Shown here piece by piece: positions 1-7,006 of a stretch of DNA of 11,042 bases. Source of the stretch: Spirochaetaceae bacterium (GTDB lineage Bacteria; Spirochaetota; Spirochaetia; Treponematales; Breznakiellaceae). The stretch is from contig JAITHM010000007.1 in NCBI GenBank assembly GCA_031279965.1, forward strand, positions 1 to 11,042, written 5' to 3'. Made by a program: the position numbers and the translations under genes. The notes beneath the pieces are model-generated. The model worked only from the letters and a program-made list of their open reading frames with translations. It was not told where the DNA came from and ran no database searches. Positions within the stretch are counted from its first letter, which is position 1. Each line of letters begins with the position of its first letter.

Positions 1-1
1 C

Positions 2-856
2 ACGTTGAAGAAGAACGACACGGCGGCGCTGCAAGCGGCTGTGGTTGTTACGGGAACGGCAAGCACCGATGTGAGCTGGAGTACGAGTAACAGCGCGATA
101 GTGGAGATAACGGCGCAGACTGCCGCAAGCTGCACAATCAAAGCGAATACAAGCGGCACGGCGGTGATAACGGCGGCCTCGACGTTTGATGGTACTAAGA
201 CGGCGCAGTACACGGTAAAGGCGTTTGAAGAAAACGCGGCGGCCTACATGGCGGAAGGCGGAACAATAACTATCATCAAGAACGCGGCGGGAGACGCCTA
301 CGAAGAAATCCACGCCTTCAAAACGACAGGAAGCGCCGACTTCAAATGGAAGGACGGAGTAACGCCCGCGGCCTCAGGCGCGCTGCTGGTAGTAGGCGCG
401 GGGGGCGGCAGCGGCGGCGCCGGCAGTTATCCAAACTTAAGAGGAAAAGGAGGGAACGGCGGCACGGTTATTTATAACGCGGCCTTCGTCTTGCCGTCCG
501 GCAGCACGACTGTTACGGTGGGCGCGGGAGGAGCTGGAGGAGTTTTTAATGGTACATACGGCGGAACTGGAGGCTCGTCCGCTTTTGGTGCGACGGTAAC
601 GGCGACAGGCGGTACCGGCGGAGCAGGCAAGCAGCAAAGTTCGGCGGCTGGAGCCGCGGGAATGGGCGCGGGTAGCTACACCATCGAAACCAACACCGCA
701 AAAGCCTACGGCGCGGCCGGTCCGTCAAAATCTGACATAGGAGCCGGCACCGCCGGAGCAGCAAATACAGGCAATGGCGGACAGGCATCATACTTCGCTG
801 ACAACGGCTCCGGCGGCGGCTCCGGCATCGTGGTAGTGCGGTTTAGATACCAGTAA
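2..856 (+). CDS. Surface protein, C-terminal part: BIG2 Ig-like repeat plus glycine-rich domain (5' truncated)
   Basis: The reading frame is open at the left edge, so only the last 284 codons are seen; the real start lies outside. The first ~75 residues match a bacterial Ig-like (BIG2) repeat: an alternating small/hydrophobic strand pattern with the hallmarks VSWSTSN, a middle 'I..NTSGTAVITA' and a closing 'YTVKAF'. From about residue 120 to the end comes a glycine-rich domain opening with 'GALLVVGAGGGSGG', with an internal 'TVTVGAGGAGG', and closing with 'GGGSGIVVVRFRY'. That bracketed pattern is the usual shape of the glycine-rich domain found at the C-termini of bacterial and phage-tail surface proteins. 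No membrane anchor or sorting signal is visible at the C-terminus. The role is probably extracellular (adhesion or surface display), by inference only. Codons are strongly biased to gcggcg-type triplets, unlike the AT-richer HPr operon that follows, which may reflect low-complexity protein content or transfer. The family assignment is fairly sure; the function is unknown. Confidence 0.8.
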   Translation, partial: TLKKNDTAALQAAVVVTGTASTDVSWSTSNSAIVEITAQTAASCTIKANTSGTAVITAASTFDGTKTAQYTVKAFEENAAAYMAEGGTITIIKNAAGDAYEEIHAFKTTGSADFKWKDGVTPAASGALLVVGAGGGSGGAGSYPNLRGKGGNGGTVIYNAAFVLPSGSTTVTVGAGGAGGVFNGTYGGTGGSSAFGATVTATGGTGGAGKQQSSAAGAAGMGAGSYTIETNTAKAYGAAGPSKSDIGAGTAGAANTGNGGQASYFADNGSGGGSGIVVVRFRYQ

Positions 857-976
857 GGTAGTGGACAGTGGGTAGTTTTTTGGCTGGTATATGTTAGCTA
901 ACGGCGATTTCAGCGTTAGGTAACGTATTCCGGCCAGAAGCCACTGCCCACTGCCCACTAATCACTGTCCACTGTA
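857..976. repeat. Long imperfect inverted repeat with degenerate heptamer arms
   Basis: The 171-base gap between the surface-protein stop and HPr is mostly one nested hairpin. The outer right arm (941-976) is a degenerate 7-mer tandem repeat: CCACTGC, CCACTGC, CCACTAA, TCACTGT, CCACTGT. The outer left arm (857-875) is the same family on the other strand (GTGGACAGTGGGTAG). The inner arms GTTAGCTAACG (893-903) and CGTTAGGTAAC (914-924) pair with one mismatch around a 10-nt loop, and the segments between (about 878-892 and 924-939) also pair imperfectly. The arms begin directly after the stop codon, so the transcript could fold here and end or be protected, although there is no clean T-tract after the stem. 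It may be a REP/MITE-type dispersed element; its copy number cannot be judged from one window. Confidence 0.75.
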
Positions 977-1027
977 CAGGAAATGAAAGGGCTTGAAGAT
1001 TGCGGGGAAAGATGATAACGTACCGGT

Positions 1028-1294
1028 ATGGTCGAAAAAAAAGTTGTTGTTGCCAACCGGGCCGGTATTCACGCACGGCCGGCGTCGATAATCGTTGAAA
1101 AAACTAAAAACTTTAAGAGCTCAATTCATTTTGAGCATGGCGAAACTTGTATCAACGCAAAATCAATTTTAGGTATTATCACGCTGGGGGCGGCATATAA
1201 CACGCAGCTTACCATTACCGCGGATGGTGAAGACGAAGAAGCTGCCATCGCAGCGCTTACGCACCTGTTTGAATCAAAGTTTGAAGAAGATTAG
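1028..1294 (+). CDS. ptsH: HPr family phosphocarrier protein
   Basis: An 88-residue protein of standard HPr length. The active-site loop NRAGIHARPAS puts the phosphorylated histidine at His15 with Arg17 beside it. The second conserved loop, NAKSILGI, has the regulatory serine at exactly Ser46, the site used by HPr kinase/phosphorylase in Firmicutes and spirochaetes. HPr passes phosphate from enzyme I to PTS components; Ser46 points to a regulatory role, since many treponemes keep HPr and HPr kinase with few or no sugar PTS permeases (family knowledge). The ATG at 1028 is the only plausible start because an in-frame stop lies at 1016-1018. No convincing Shine-Dalgarno is correctly spaced: the only purine-rich run, GGGGAAAG at about 1004-1011, is 16 nt away. 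No strong promoter is visible in the 50 nt after the inverted repeat. A lipoprotein gene follows 25 nt downstream and is probably co-transcribed. Enzyme I and HPr kinase are not in the window. Confidence 0.95.
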   Translation: MVEKKVVVANRAGIHARPASIIVEKTKNFKSSIHFEHGETCINAKSILGIITLGAAYNTQLTITADGEDEEAAIAALTHLFESKFEED

Positions 1295-1304
1295 CCCGCA
1301 TCAA

Positions 1305-1310
1305 AAAGGA
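1305..1310 (+). promoter_or_regulatory. Ribosome binding site deciding the lipoprotein start
   Basis: AAAGGA lies 9 nt before the ATG at 1320. This favours that start over an upstream in-frame ATG at 1224 that would lie inside the HPr gene, and the lipoprotein signal begins exactly here. Confidence 0.7.
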
Positions 1311-1319
1311 ATAAATACG

Positions 1320-2399
1320 ATGAGGCCGGCGGTTCAATGGTGGGCTATACTTGCAGTCAGCTTGCTCTTTTCGTGCACAGGGAAAAAAGCGGCAAACTAT
1401 GATTTATCATTTTATCTCCAAAAAACAGGTGAATATAAAGAAATTTTAACGGAACTTTTTTTCGCGCTTGACGATGCGCAGGGCAGTGATGAAAATTTTG
1501 CGCTGGTACGCGAAATTGCCAATCAATACAGCAAACTCAATGATTTTTACCGCATTATCTATTTTCTCTCTGCATGGGTTAACAATCATGCCAACGATCC
1601 TTACAACGGTTATTATCTCCTGCGCATTGCAGATTCTTATATTCGTGCCGGTTCCAAACCGGTTGCGGCGCTCTATTTTGATTTAATTATTCGTAACTAT
1701 CCTGATTTAATTGTCCGCGGTGAATCAATACACCTTGCCTGCCTTAAACAACTTATCAGCCTTGTTGACGATTCCGCACGAGTAATTTGGTATTATGAAC
1801 AGCTTATCGCCCGTTTTTCTGAAAAAATTGATTTGGGGGCGGCCTATTTTATGGAAGGGCAGTTGTATGAACAGCTAGGGAAATGGGAAGAAGCCATCAA
1901 TGCCTACCGGAATTTTCTGCCGTTTTACGGCACAAACATTGCCGGATTCCCCGACGCATACGGCTACGCAAAGCAGATGGTCGATTTTAATACGATACTG
2001 AAAAATTATGCCAATTCAGAATCCCGTCTTGACCGTACCTTTGTCTCGCTGCCAACACTGCTTAATGTCGTCCGTACGGCTCTCAGCGAAGGCAATACAT
2101 GGGTGTTGTGGAGCTGTCGTGCGCGAGTCAATTTTTTTGTCCGTTCATGGACACAGACAAGCAGTGATGACGATACAAGCGATTTTAACATCTCTTCATT
2201 AAGTGCTATGGGAAATGTACAATCCGCGGCTGAATTAAGCACCGGTTCAGGCCCCAATGAGGCATATCTAAAAACATGGGGCTGGATAAAGTTTGCTCCC
2301 GTGTGGTACCTCTACTTTCGGAAAATATACTACCCAATGGATCCCAAAATAAACGGCCGCTGGGAATGGGCCGGCATCTACTACGGCGAACGCTTTTAA
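1320..2399 (+). CDS. Putative TPR-containing lipoprotein, function unknown
   Basis: A 359-residue protein starting MRPAVQWWAI, with a hydrophobic stretch (about residues 6-17) ending in the lipobox LFSC. Cys19 would be lipidated; Ser at -1 and Phe at -2 fit the relaxed spirochaete lipobox rather than the strict E. coli one. The mature part is helical, with at least two TPR-like units: about residues 98-131 (YYLLRIADSYIRAG...) and 174-207 (AYFMEGQLYEQLGKWEEAINAY). This suggests a scaffold for protein contacts on the periplasmic face of a membrane. The C-terminal ~110 residues are rich in Trp and Tyr (WVLW, KTWGWIKFAPVWYLYF, GRWEWAGIYYGERF) and I recognise no domain there. The gene sits 25 nt behind HPr, probably in one transcript; a functional link to HPr is possible but unproven. 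Its stop is 5 nt from the stop of the convergent YitT-type gene. I am confident it is a lipoprotein with TPRs; the function is unknown. Confidence 0.85.
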   Translation: MRPAVQWWAILAVSLLFSCTGKKAANYDLSFYLQKTGEYKEILTELFFALDDAQGSDENFALVREIANQYSKLNDFYRIIYFLSAWVNNHANDPYNGYYLLRIADSYIRAGSKPVAALYFDLIIRNYPDLIVRGESIHLACLKQLISLVDDSARVIWYYEQLIARFSEKIDLGAAYFMEGQLYEQLGKWEEAINAYRNFLPFYGTNIAGFPDAYGYAKQMVDFNTILKNYANSESRLDRTFVSLPTLLNVVRTALSEGNTWVLWSCRARVNFFVRSWTQTSSDDDTSDFNISSLSAMGNVQSAAELSTGSGPNEAYLKTWGWIKFAPVWYLYFRKIYYPMDPKINGRWEWAGIYYGERF

Positions 2400-2404
2400 A
2401 GGAT

Positions 2405-3280
2405 TTAATTACGGGGGCGCTTGTAAAAACTACCGTGCAGAAGATCTGTTCTTAGTACATTGATAAAAGCGCCGTTGTCAATTTCTTTGATGCTGGATAC
2501 CAGTGAATGTACTTCTGTAGAGGCCACCACAGAATACAACAACGACCGCGGCGCACCCGAATAACTGCCTACACCGGTAAAAAGCGTTGCATCGTGCCTG
2601 GTTTTATCGCGGATAAGCGCATATATTTCATTCGGCTTATTGGTTATGATAAGCAAAGTCTTACACTGATACCCTTTGTAAAGTGATGTTATACCCATCA
2701 TCGAAGCAAATTGATAGATAATTGAATAGAGTGCTTTTTCTGCGCCAAAAAGCACGGCGGCTATCATAAGAATGACACAGTTTGCGGCGAATATATAATT
2801 CCATGTATCAGCACCGTGTTTTTCTGAAAAATAAATGGCGATAAAATCAGTTCCTCCGCTTGTAGCATCAGCATTTAAGCAGATGGTAATTGCGATGGCG
2901 CTTATGATGCCGCCAAAAACTGCGCAAAGCAGATAATCATGCAAGTTAAGATATTCAAGCAGGCTTGACGGCATCCAATCGGTAAAAAGGCCCGTTAAAA
3001 CAACCATAAAACACGAATACAGCGTAAACCACTTACCAATGTAGCGAAATCCAATATACACAGGAATCATATTTAACACATAGTACACAATACTGAAAGG
3101 CAGATTAATACCTGCATAACGCTGCATAATCTCGTTAAAAAGAATGGCAATCCCTGTAAAGCCGCCGGGAATGATACCTGCGGCAACGCAAAAAGTTTTA
3201 AGATTAAACGCAAACAACGCCGCCGCCGCGACAAGAAGCGCACTACGTTTTATCGTAGATAAAATAGTAATTTGCTGCAT
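2405..3280 (-). CDS. YitT family membrane protein (DUF161 plus C-terminal DUF2179)
   Basis: A 291-residue inner-membrane protein. The N-terminal ~200 residues hold about five or six hydrophobic segments with the family signatures AGIIPGGFTGIA (about 34-45) and NADATSGGTDFIA (about 136-148). The C-terminal ~80 residues are soluble and match DUF2179: a GVGSYSG turn, then SLLYSVV and IKEIDNGAFINV. This two-part layout is typical of YitT/YpjC/YvjA proteins, whose substrate is not established. I chose the ATG at 3280, which is preceded by a weak AAGTGA. An upstream in-frame GTG at 3307 would add nine residues (MSYACKVNI) but has no ribosome site and lies only about 9 nt from the predicted transcription start. 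The gene follows the peptide-ATPase gene on the same strand after 90 nt containing its own likely promoter, so it is probably transcribed separately or in addition to read-through. Confidence 0.9.
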   Translation of the reverse strand: MQQITILSTIKRSALLVAAAALFAFNLKTFCVAAGIIPGGFTGIAILFNEIMQRYAGINLPFSIVYYVLNMIPVYIGFRYIGKWFTLYSCFMVVLTGLFTDWMPSSLLEYLNLHDYLLCAVFGGIISAIAITICLNADATSGGTDFIAIYFSEKHGADTWNYIFAANCVILMIAAVLFGAEKALYSIIYQFASMMGITSLYKGYQCKTLLIITNKPNEIYALIRDKTRHDATLFTGVGSYSGAPRSLLYSVVASTEVHSLVSSIKEIDNGAFINVLRTDLLHGSFYKRPRN

Positions 3281-3322
3281 AATGTTCACTTTACATGCGT
3301 ATGACACCGCATATCGAAATTA

Positions 3323-3351
3323 AATCTATCGTATTAAATATACACCGTCAA
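3323..3351 (-). promoter_or_regulatory. Putative sigma70-type promoter for the YitT-family gene
   Basis: Read on the minus strand: -35 TTGACG (3346-3351; five of six consensus bases), a 17-nt spacer, and -10 TAGATT (3323-3328; four of six). Transcription would start near 3316, giving a leader of about 36 nt to the ATG at 3280. Prediction by eye only. Confidence 0.45.
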
Positions 3352-3370
3352 GCCTCTGTGCTGATTGCCT

Positions 3371-5053
3371 TTAACGTGATGCGGCGGAAAGAAGGCTGCG
3401 AGTATAATCGTGGGCGGGGTTGGCAAAGATTTCTTTGGTAGGGCCAGTTTCAATAACCCTGCCGCGCCTAAGCACCGCAACGGTATCACACATTGAGCGT
3501 ACAACTCCCAAATCGTGGGTGATGATAATCAAAGTAAGCCGGTATTCAGTGCGAAGCTCAGCAAGCAGCTTGAGAATTTGCGCCTGAACCTGAACGTCAA
3601 GTGCCGAAGTCGGCTCATCAAGAATCAAAATGCGCGGACGTTGAACCAAAGCACGGGCAATCCCCGCCCGTTGGCGCTGGCCGCCGGACAATTCACGGGG
3701 GTATTTTTGGGCATGTTCAAGCCCAATGCCAAGATGCTGAAGCATCGCATGAACAAGAACCTGCCGGTCATCGGCAGTGAGTATCTTCATACGCATTAAA
3801 GGCTCTTCAATAATATGTTCCACCGTCATAAGTGGATCCATTGCCCAAGCAGAATCTTGGAAAACCATCTGTATAGTTCGGTAATATCCGTCAAGATCGT
3901 TTACTCCAAGGCTTGCCACATCGTATCCGGCAACTCGAAGCCTCCCTGCTGATGGCAGTTCAAGCCGCATAAGAAGGCGTCCCAGAGTTGTTTTACCGCT
4001 TCCCGATTCACCAACCAGAGCAAGACATTCCTCTTCATGAACAACAAGATTAATATCTTCAAGCGCGGTTTTCGCGGAAGGATATGAAAAAGAAAGATGC
4101 GCTATTTCTATCAGGGGCTCCAAAGCCGAAGCTGTCTTTTGTTTGGGAGCCTGTTTGACATTCAATATGTTTTCCGCATTGAGGGGTCTTGACTGTTCAC
4201 TCAGCGACATTGACCACGAAAGAGGGGTATCTTTGCCCGGCTCGTTTTGAATGAACCCTGCCTTAAGCAGCATTTTGGTATACTCATGCTGAGGCCTTGT
4301 GAACACTTCACTTGTAAGCCCCTGCTCAACAATGGTTCCGTTGCGCATTACCGCAACCCTGTCAGCAAAGCCGTTGATAATATGAAGGTTGTGCGTGATA
4401 AACAGTATCCCCAGATCGCGTTCACGGCAAAGGGTGGCAAGCAGTTCAATAATCTGAATCTGAATTGTTACATCAAGCGCTGTTGTCGGCTCATCAGCAA
4501 TAAGCAGACGCGGTTCACAAGCGAGCGCCATTGCAATGCACAAGCGCTGCCGCTGACCGCCGGACAACTGGTGTGGATAGCGCCGTTCAATACCATCAAT
4601 TCCGCGCAATCCAGCCGCATGAAAAGCTTTTCTCGTACGTTCACGAATTTCTTCCAGGGTAAGCTTAAAATGAGTACGGAGCACTTCACCTGCAAGCGTC
4701 CCAACCCGAAAAACCGGATTAAGCGCACTCATCGGATCCTGAAAAATCATCGCTATTTCCTGTCCACGAAGTACAGCAAGCTCCTCTTTGTTCAGCGCGA
4801 GTACATCACGGCCATCAAACTGTATCGTGCCGGAATTGACACAAATCTGCTTTGCAGGAAAAAGCCTGACCAGTGATGCTGCGGCAAGAGACTTGCCCGA
4901 ACCGGTTTCACCAACCAGCGCGAGTATCTCGCCCCGTGCAAGATCAAGTTCGTCAATTGAAACAAGCGGCAGATCCGGCATATGCCGCCGCCGCAACGAA
5001 AGCCGCAGATTGCGCACCGACAGTAGGGGCGTTTTATGTATGCCTGACTCCAC
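3371..5053 (-). CDS. Peptide/opine-type ABC transporter, fused double ATPase (DppD-DppF fusion)
   Basis: A 560-residue cytoplasmic protein with two complete ABC domains that powers uptake through a DppB/DppC-type channel. NBD1: Walker A GETGSGKS (48-55), Q-loop FQDP (104-107), signature LSGGQRQR (163-170), Walker B LLIADEPT (183-190), switch His221. NBD2: Walker A GESGSGKT (348-355), Q-loop Gln399, signature LSGGQRQR (455-462), Walker B ILILDEPT (475-482), switch His513. Each domain ends in the family tail (QHEYTKMLL, AHDYTRSLL). A linker of about 45 residues (270-315) joins them. Both halves look catalytically intact. After Q399 the usual DPxxSLNP is replaced by DSAWAMDP. The start is GTG at 5053, overlapping the last base of the permease stop (TAGTG), which implies translational coupling; the first domain's strand LLSVRNLRLSL begins at residue 10, so no later start fits. 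The substrate cannot be told from sequence: di/oligopeptide, nickel or glutathione are all possible. Binding protein and DppB partner are absent locally. Confidence 0.93.
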   Translation of the reverse strand: MESGIHKTPLLSVRNLRLSLRRRHMPDLPLVSIDELDLARGEILALVGETGSGKSLAAASLVRLFPAKQICVNSGTIQFDGRDVLALNKEELAVLRGQEIAMIFQDPMSALNPVFRVGTLAGEVLRTHFKLTLEEIRERTRKAFHAAGLRGIDGIERRYPHQLSGGQRQRLCIAMALACEPRLLIADEPTTALDVTIQIQIIELLATLCRERDLGILFITHNLHIINGFADRVAVMRNGTIVEQGLTSEVFTRPQHEYTKMLLKAGFIQNEPGKDTPLSWSMSLSEQSRPLNAENILNVKQAPKQKTASALEPLIEIAHLSFSYPSAKTALEDINLVVHEEECLALVGESGSGKTTLGRLLMRLELPSAGRLRVAGYDVASLGVNDLDGYYRTIQMVFQDSAWAMDPLMTVEHIIEEPLMRMKILTADDRQVLVHAMLQHLGIGLEHAQKYPRELSGGQRQRAGIARALVQRPRILILDEPTSALDVQVQAQILKLLAELRTEYRLTLIIITHDLGVVRSMCDTVAVLRRGRVIETGPTKEIFANPAHDYTRSLLSAASR

Positions 5054-5904
5054 TAATCCCTCACTTTGGGATCGAAAAAGTCACGAAACCCATCACCAAT
5101 AAAGCTGAACGCTACAACGGTAATAAAAATAAAAATACCGGGGAAGGTAACATACCACCAGCTATTGAGGAAATAGCTTTTTCCTGTGCTGATAAGAAGT
5201 CCCCATTCCGGTGCGGGCGGTTGAACGCCAAGTCCAAGAAAACTGAGCGAGGCCGCTGAAAGAATTATTGAGCCAAATGAAATAGATGCTTGAGAGATGA
5301 TGACCGGCAGGGCGTTTCGCAGCACATGGCGTACCAGAATGACACTGCCGGAAACATTCATTGTCCGGGCGGCCTCGATAAAGCCCCGTTCGCGGATTAT
5401 GAGAGTTTCGTTACGGACGATGCGGGCAAACCACGGCCACCAGGCAAGGGCTATGGAAAATGTTGTGTTAGAGAGTGACGGACCGAGTATCGCAGCAATG
5501 GCAATAGACAAAAGCAGTGATGGAAAACTGAGGAACACTTCGCAAATACGCATCATGATTGCGTCGATACGCCCTCCCGCATAACCTGAAATCAGCCCAT
5601 ACGCACTGCCTGTCGAGACAGAAATGATAATAATAACCAGCGCAAGCAGCAATGAAAGCCGTGTACCGTAGATGACCCGCGAAAAAAGATCACGTCCCAT
5701 TTCGTCGGTACCAAAAGGATGGGAAAATGAAGGGGCGGCAAGTTTGTTTTCCAGATGAAGAGCAAGTTCGCTGTCTTCGGGATAGGGGGCTATAAGCGGG
5801 GCGGCAACAGCAATAAGGATAAGCATACCGACAGTACAGAGCGAAGCTGAAACGAGTATATTACCTCGTAAATACAGTTGAACTTCCTGTAAAAAGTGCT
5901 TCAT
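5053..5904 (-). CDS. ABC transporter permease, DppC/OppC family
   Basis: A 283-residue inner-membrane protein, a typical size for DppC/OppC. It has a short cytoplasmic N-terminus, TM1 (about 15-38), the family signature HPFGTDEMGRDLFSRVIYGTR (62-82), and about five more membrane segments ending near residue 270. The cytoplasmic coupling loop is at 177-200 (EAARTMNVSG...RHVLRNALP). Compared with the usual EAAxxxG...RHILPN, the conserved Gly is Asn183 and the Pro is Arg, which is unusual. The C-terminus GDGFRDFFDPKVRD is standard. It forms half of a heterodimeric channel with a DppB-type partner that is not in the window. Upstream lies a divergent gene, so this permease begins the operon. The start ATG at 5904 has GGAGGA at 5917-5922, 12 nt away, a somewhat long spacing. 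The double ATPase follows with a 1-nt overlap. Confidence 0.93.
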   Translation of the reverse strand: MKHFLQEVQLYLRGNILVSASLCTVGMLILIAVAAPLIAPYPEDSELALHLENKLAAPSFSHPFGTDEMGRDLFSRVIYGTRLSLLLALVIIIISVSTGSAYGLISGYAGGRIDAIMMRICEVFLSFPSLLLSIAIAAILGPSLSNTTFSIALAWWPWFARIVRNETLIIRERGFIEAARTMNVSGSVILVRHVLRNALPVIISQASISFGSIILSAASLSFLGLGVQPPAPEWGLLISTGKSYFLNSWWYVTFPGIFIFITVVAFSFIGDGFRDFFDPKVRD

Positions 5905-5924
5905 TTATGTGACATATCCTCCAT
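5901..5924 (-). other. Mini-ORF spanning the permease ribosome binding site
   Basis: On the minus strand an 8-codon frame (ATG GAG GAT ATG TCA CAT AAA TGA, peptide MEDMSHK) contains the permease Shine-Dalgarno and ends in a TGA overlapping the permease ATG (ATGA). It could couple or tune initiation, but so short a frame is easily chance. Confidence 0.25.
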
Positions 5925-5944
5925 TCTATTATCGGCAGAATAGC

Positions 5945-5973
5945 TTGAAAATTGAGTCTGCGTATAGTATCAT
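5945..5973 (+). promoter_or_regulatory. Putative sigma70-type promoter for the beta-barrel/dus operon
   Basis: TTGAAA (5945-5950) and TATCAT (5968-5973) each match five of six consensus bases with an ideal 17-nt spacer. Transcription would begin near 5980, leaving a leader of only about 13 nt before the ATG at 5993, which fits the absence of a Shine-Dalgarno there. No equally good promoter is seen for the divergent permease operon in the same 88-nt gap. Confidence 0.55.
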
Positions 5974-5992
5974 CCATACTAGAGTTAGACTA

Positions 5993-6985
5993 ATGCAAAT
6001 ACAATCTGTACGACGACATCTTCTTCTTATTTTTCTCATATTCGCGCCGTTTTTACGGGCTTTTTCTGCAACGCCGGACATTGTAGAGCTTCAATCCAAT
6101 GCCACAGAGCTTTTTTCTAGTTTGATGAATGCTCTTCCGCTGAATGCCGTCCAGGGGTTAAGCTGGTCGGATGCCTATATTGGACAGATATTCAGCGTCC
6201 GCCCGCATTTTGGCGTGGGAGTTTCGTCTGGGTTTGCCGTTGCTGACAAAGACCTTTTGAATAAATTTTTCGGTTCGTTTGGCACATCAACAGGCGACGA
6301 ACAGTTTTGGACGCTGCCTACAGAACTTATTGAAGTACGGCTTGGCGGTATTCTTATACCGTTTGATTTGGGCGTTAAGTTCGGTATGTTTGATGACAAT
6401 AAACTTGATAAATGGCTGTTCTCGCACAATTATACCAAGAAATTCATGATGTATGGCGGTGACATTCGTATTGCTCTTTCAAAAGGCACCGGCGCTTTTC
6501 CCAAAATATCGTTGGGCTTTGGCTATACACACTTTACCGGATCTCTTACCGCCGGTCTTCCTGGCCAACACGATTTTGACGTTGCCGGAAAAACACTGTC
6601 AGCAGATGACGCGCAGCTTGAACTTGACTGGACAATTACCACACTTGACTTAAAACTTCAGTTGTCAAAAACCCTCTTCATTTTTACCCCCTATCTTGGT
6701 GTGGGTGCAAATTTCTACTGGACTGATACCGGGTATACGCTCAGATCATCAACGCTTACCTATTCAGGCTCCGATCTTGCCGCTGACCTAGCCAGTCTTG
6801 GGCTTGAGAAAATCATTTTTGATGCAACAAGTTTTTCATCCCGCTTTGGCAACCAGGCTATACTGGCGCGGGTTTTTGGCGGATTTTCGCTTAATATGTG
6901 GCTTATCAAGCTTGATTTTAGCGTGTTTTGCGGTCTTACTGATTACCGGTATGGCGGCAATGTCGGTGTCCGGTTCCAGCTTTAG
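5993..6985 (+). CDS. Putative outer-membrane beta-barrel protein, function unknown
   Basis: A 330-residue exported protein. MQIQSVRRHLLLIFLIFAPFL has two arginines, a hydrophobic core and a likely signal peptidase I site after FSA (residue 26). The frame extends 28 codons upstream to 5909, but those residues precede a complete signal peptide and overlap the predicted promoter, so the ATG at 5993 is preferred. The mature part is rich in Gly and aromatic residues in alternating amphipathic stretches separated by polar turns, for example ISLGFGYTHFTGSL (172-185), TLFIFTPYLGVGANFYW (227-243), FGGFSLNMWLIKLDFSVFCGL (295-315) and the terminal NVGVRFQL. The closing hydrophobic strand resembles an outer-membrane insertion signal, though the last residue is Leu rather than Phe. 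I recognise no specific family; it resembles treponemal barrel proteins of unknown role. No Shine-Dalgarno is evident. The dihydrouridine synthase gene follows 21 nt later, probably in the same transcript. Confidence 0.8.
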   Translation: MQIQSVRRHLLLIFLIFAPFLRAFSATPDIVELQSNATELFSSLMNALPLNAVQGLSWSDAYIGQIFSVRPHFGVGVSSGFAVADKDLLNKFFGSFGTSTGDEQFWTLPTELIEVRLGGILIPFDLGVKFGMFDDNKLDKWLFSHNYTKKFMMYGGDIRIALSKGTGAFPKISLGFGYTHFTGSLTAGLPGQHDFDVAGKTLSADDAQLELDWTITTLDLKLQLSKTLFIFTPYLGVGANFYWTDTGYTLRSSTLTYSGSDLAADLASLGLEKIIFDATSFSSRFGNQAILARVFGGFSLNMWLIKLDFSVFCGLTDYRYGGNVGVRFQL

Positions 6986-7006
6986 ATACGCCGTCCTAAT
7001 GCCGCA

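Noticed and set aside
941..976. CRISPR-like repeat array
   Set aside because: The units are only 7 nt, directly adjacent with no spacers, and mirrored on the other strand.
993..1021. Promoter for ptsH (TTGAAG, 17 nt, TAACGT)
   Set aside because: The -10 matches only three of six consensus bases and would put the start at the ATG itself; too weak to annotate.
4247..4876. A 209-codon open frame on the plus strand
   Set aside because: It lies wholly antisense to the first half of the fused peptide ATPase, whose ABC motifs are intact; its protein has no recognisable domain and is a shadow of the GC-skewed codons.
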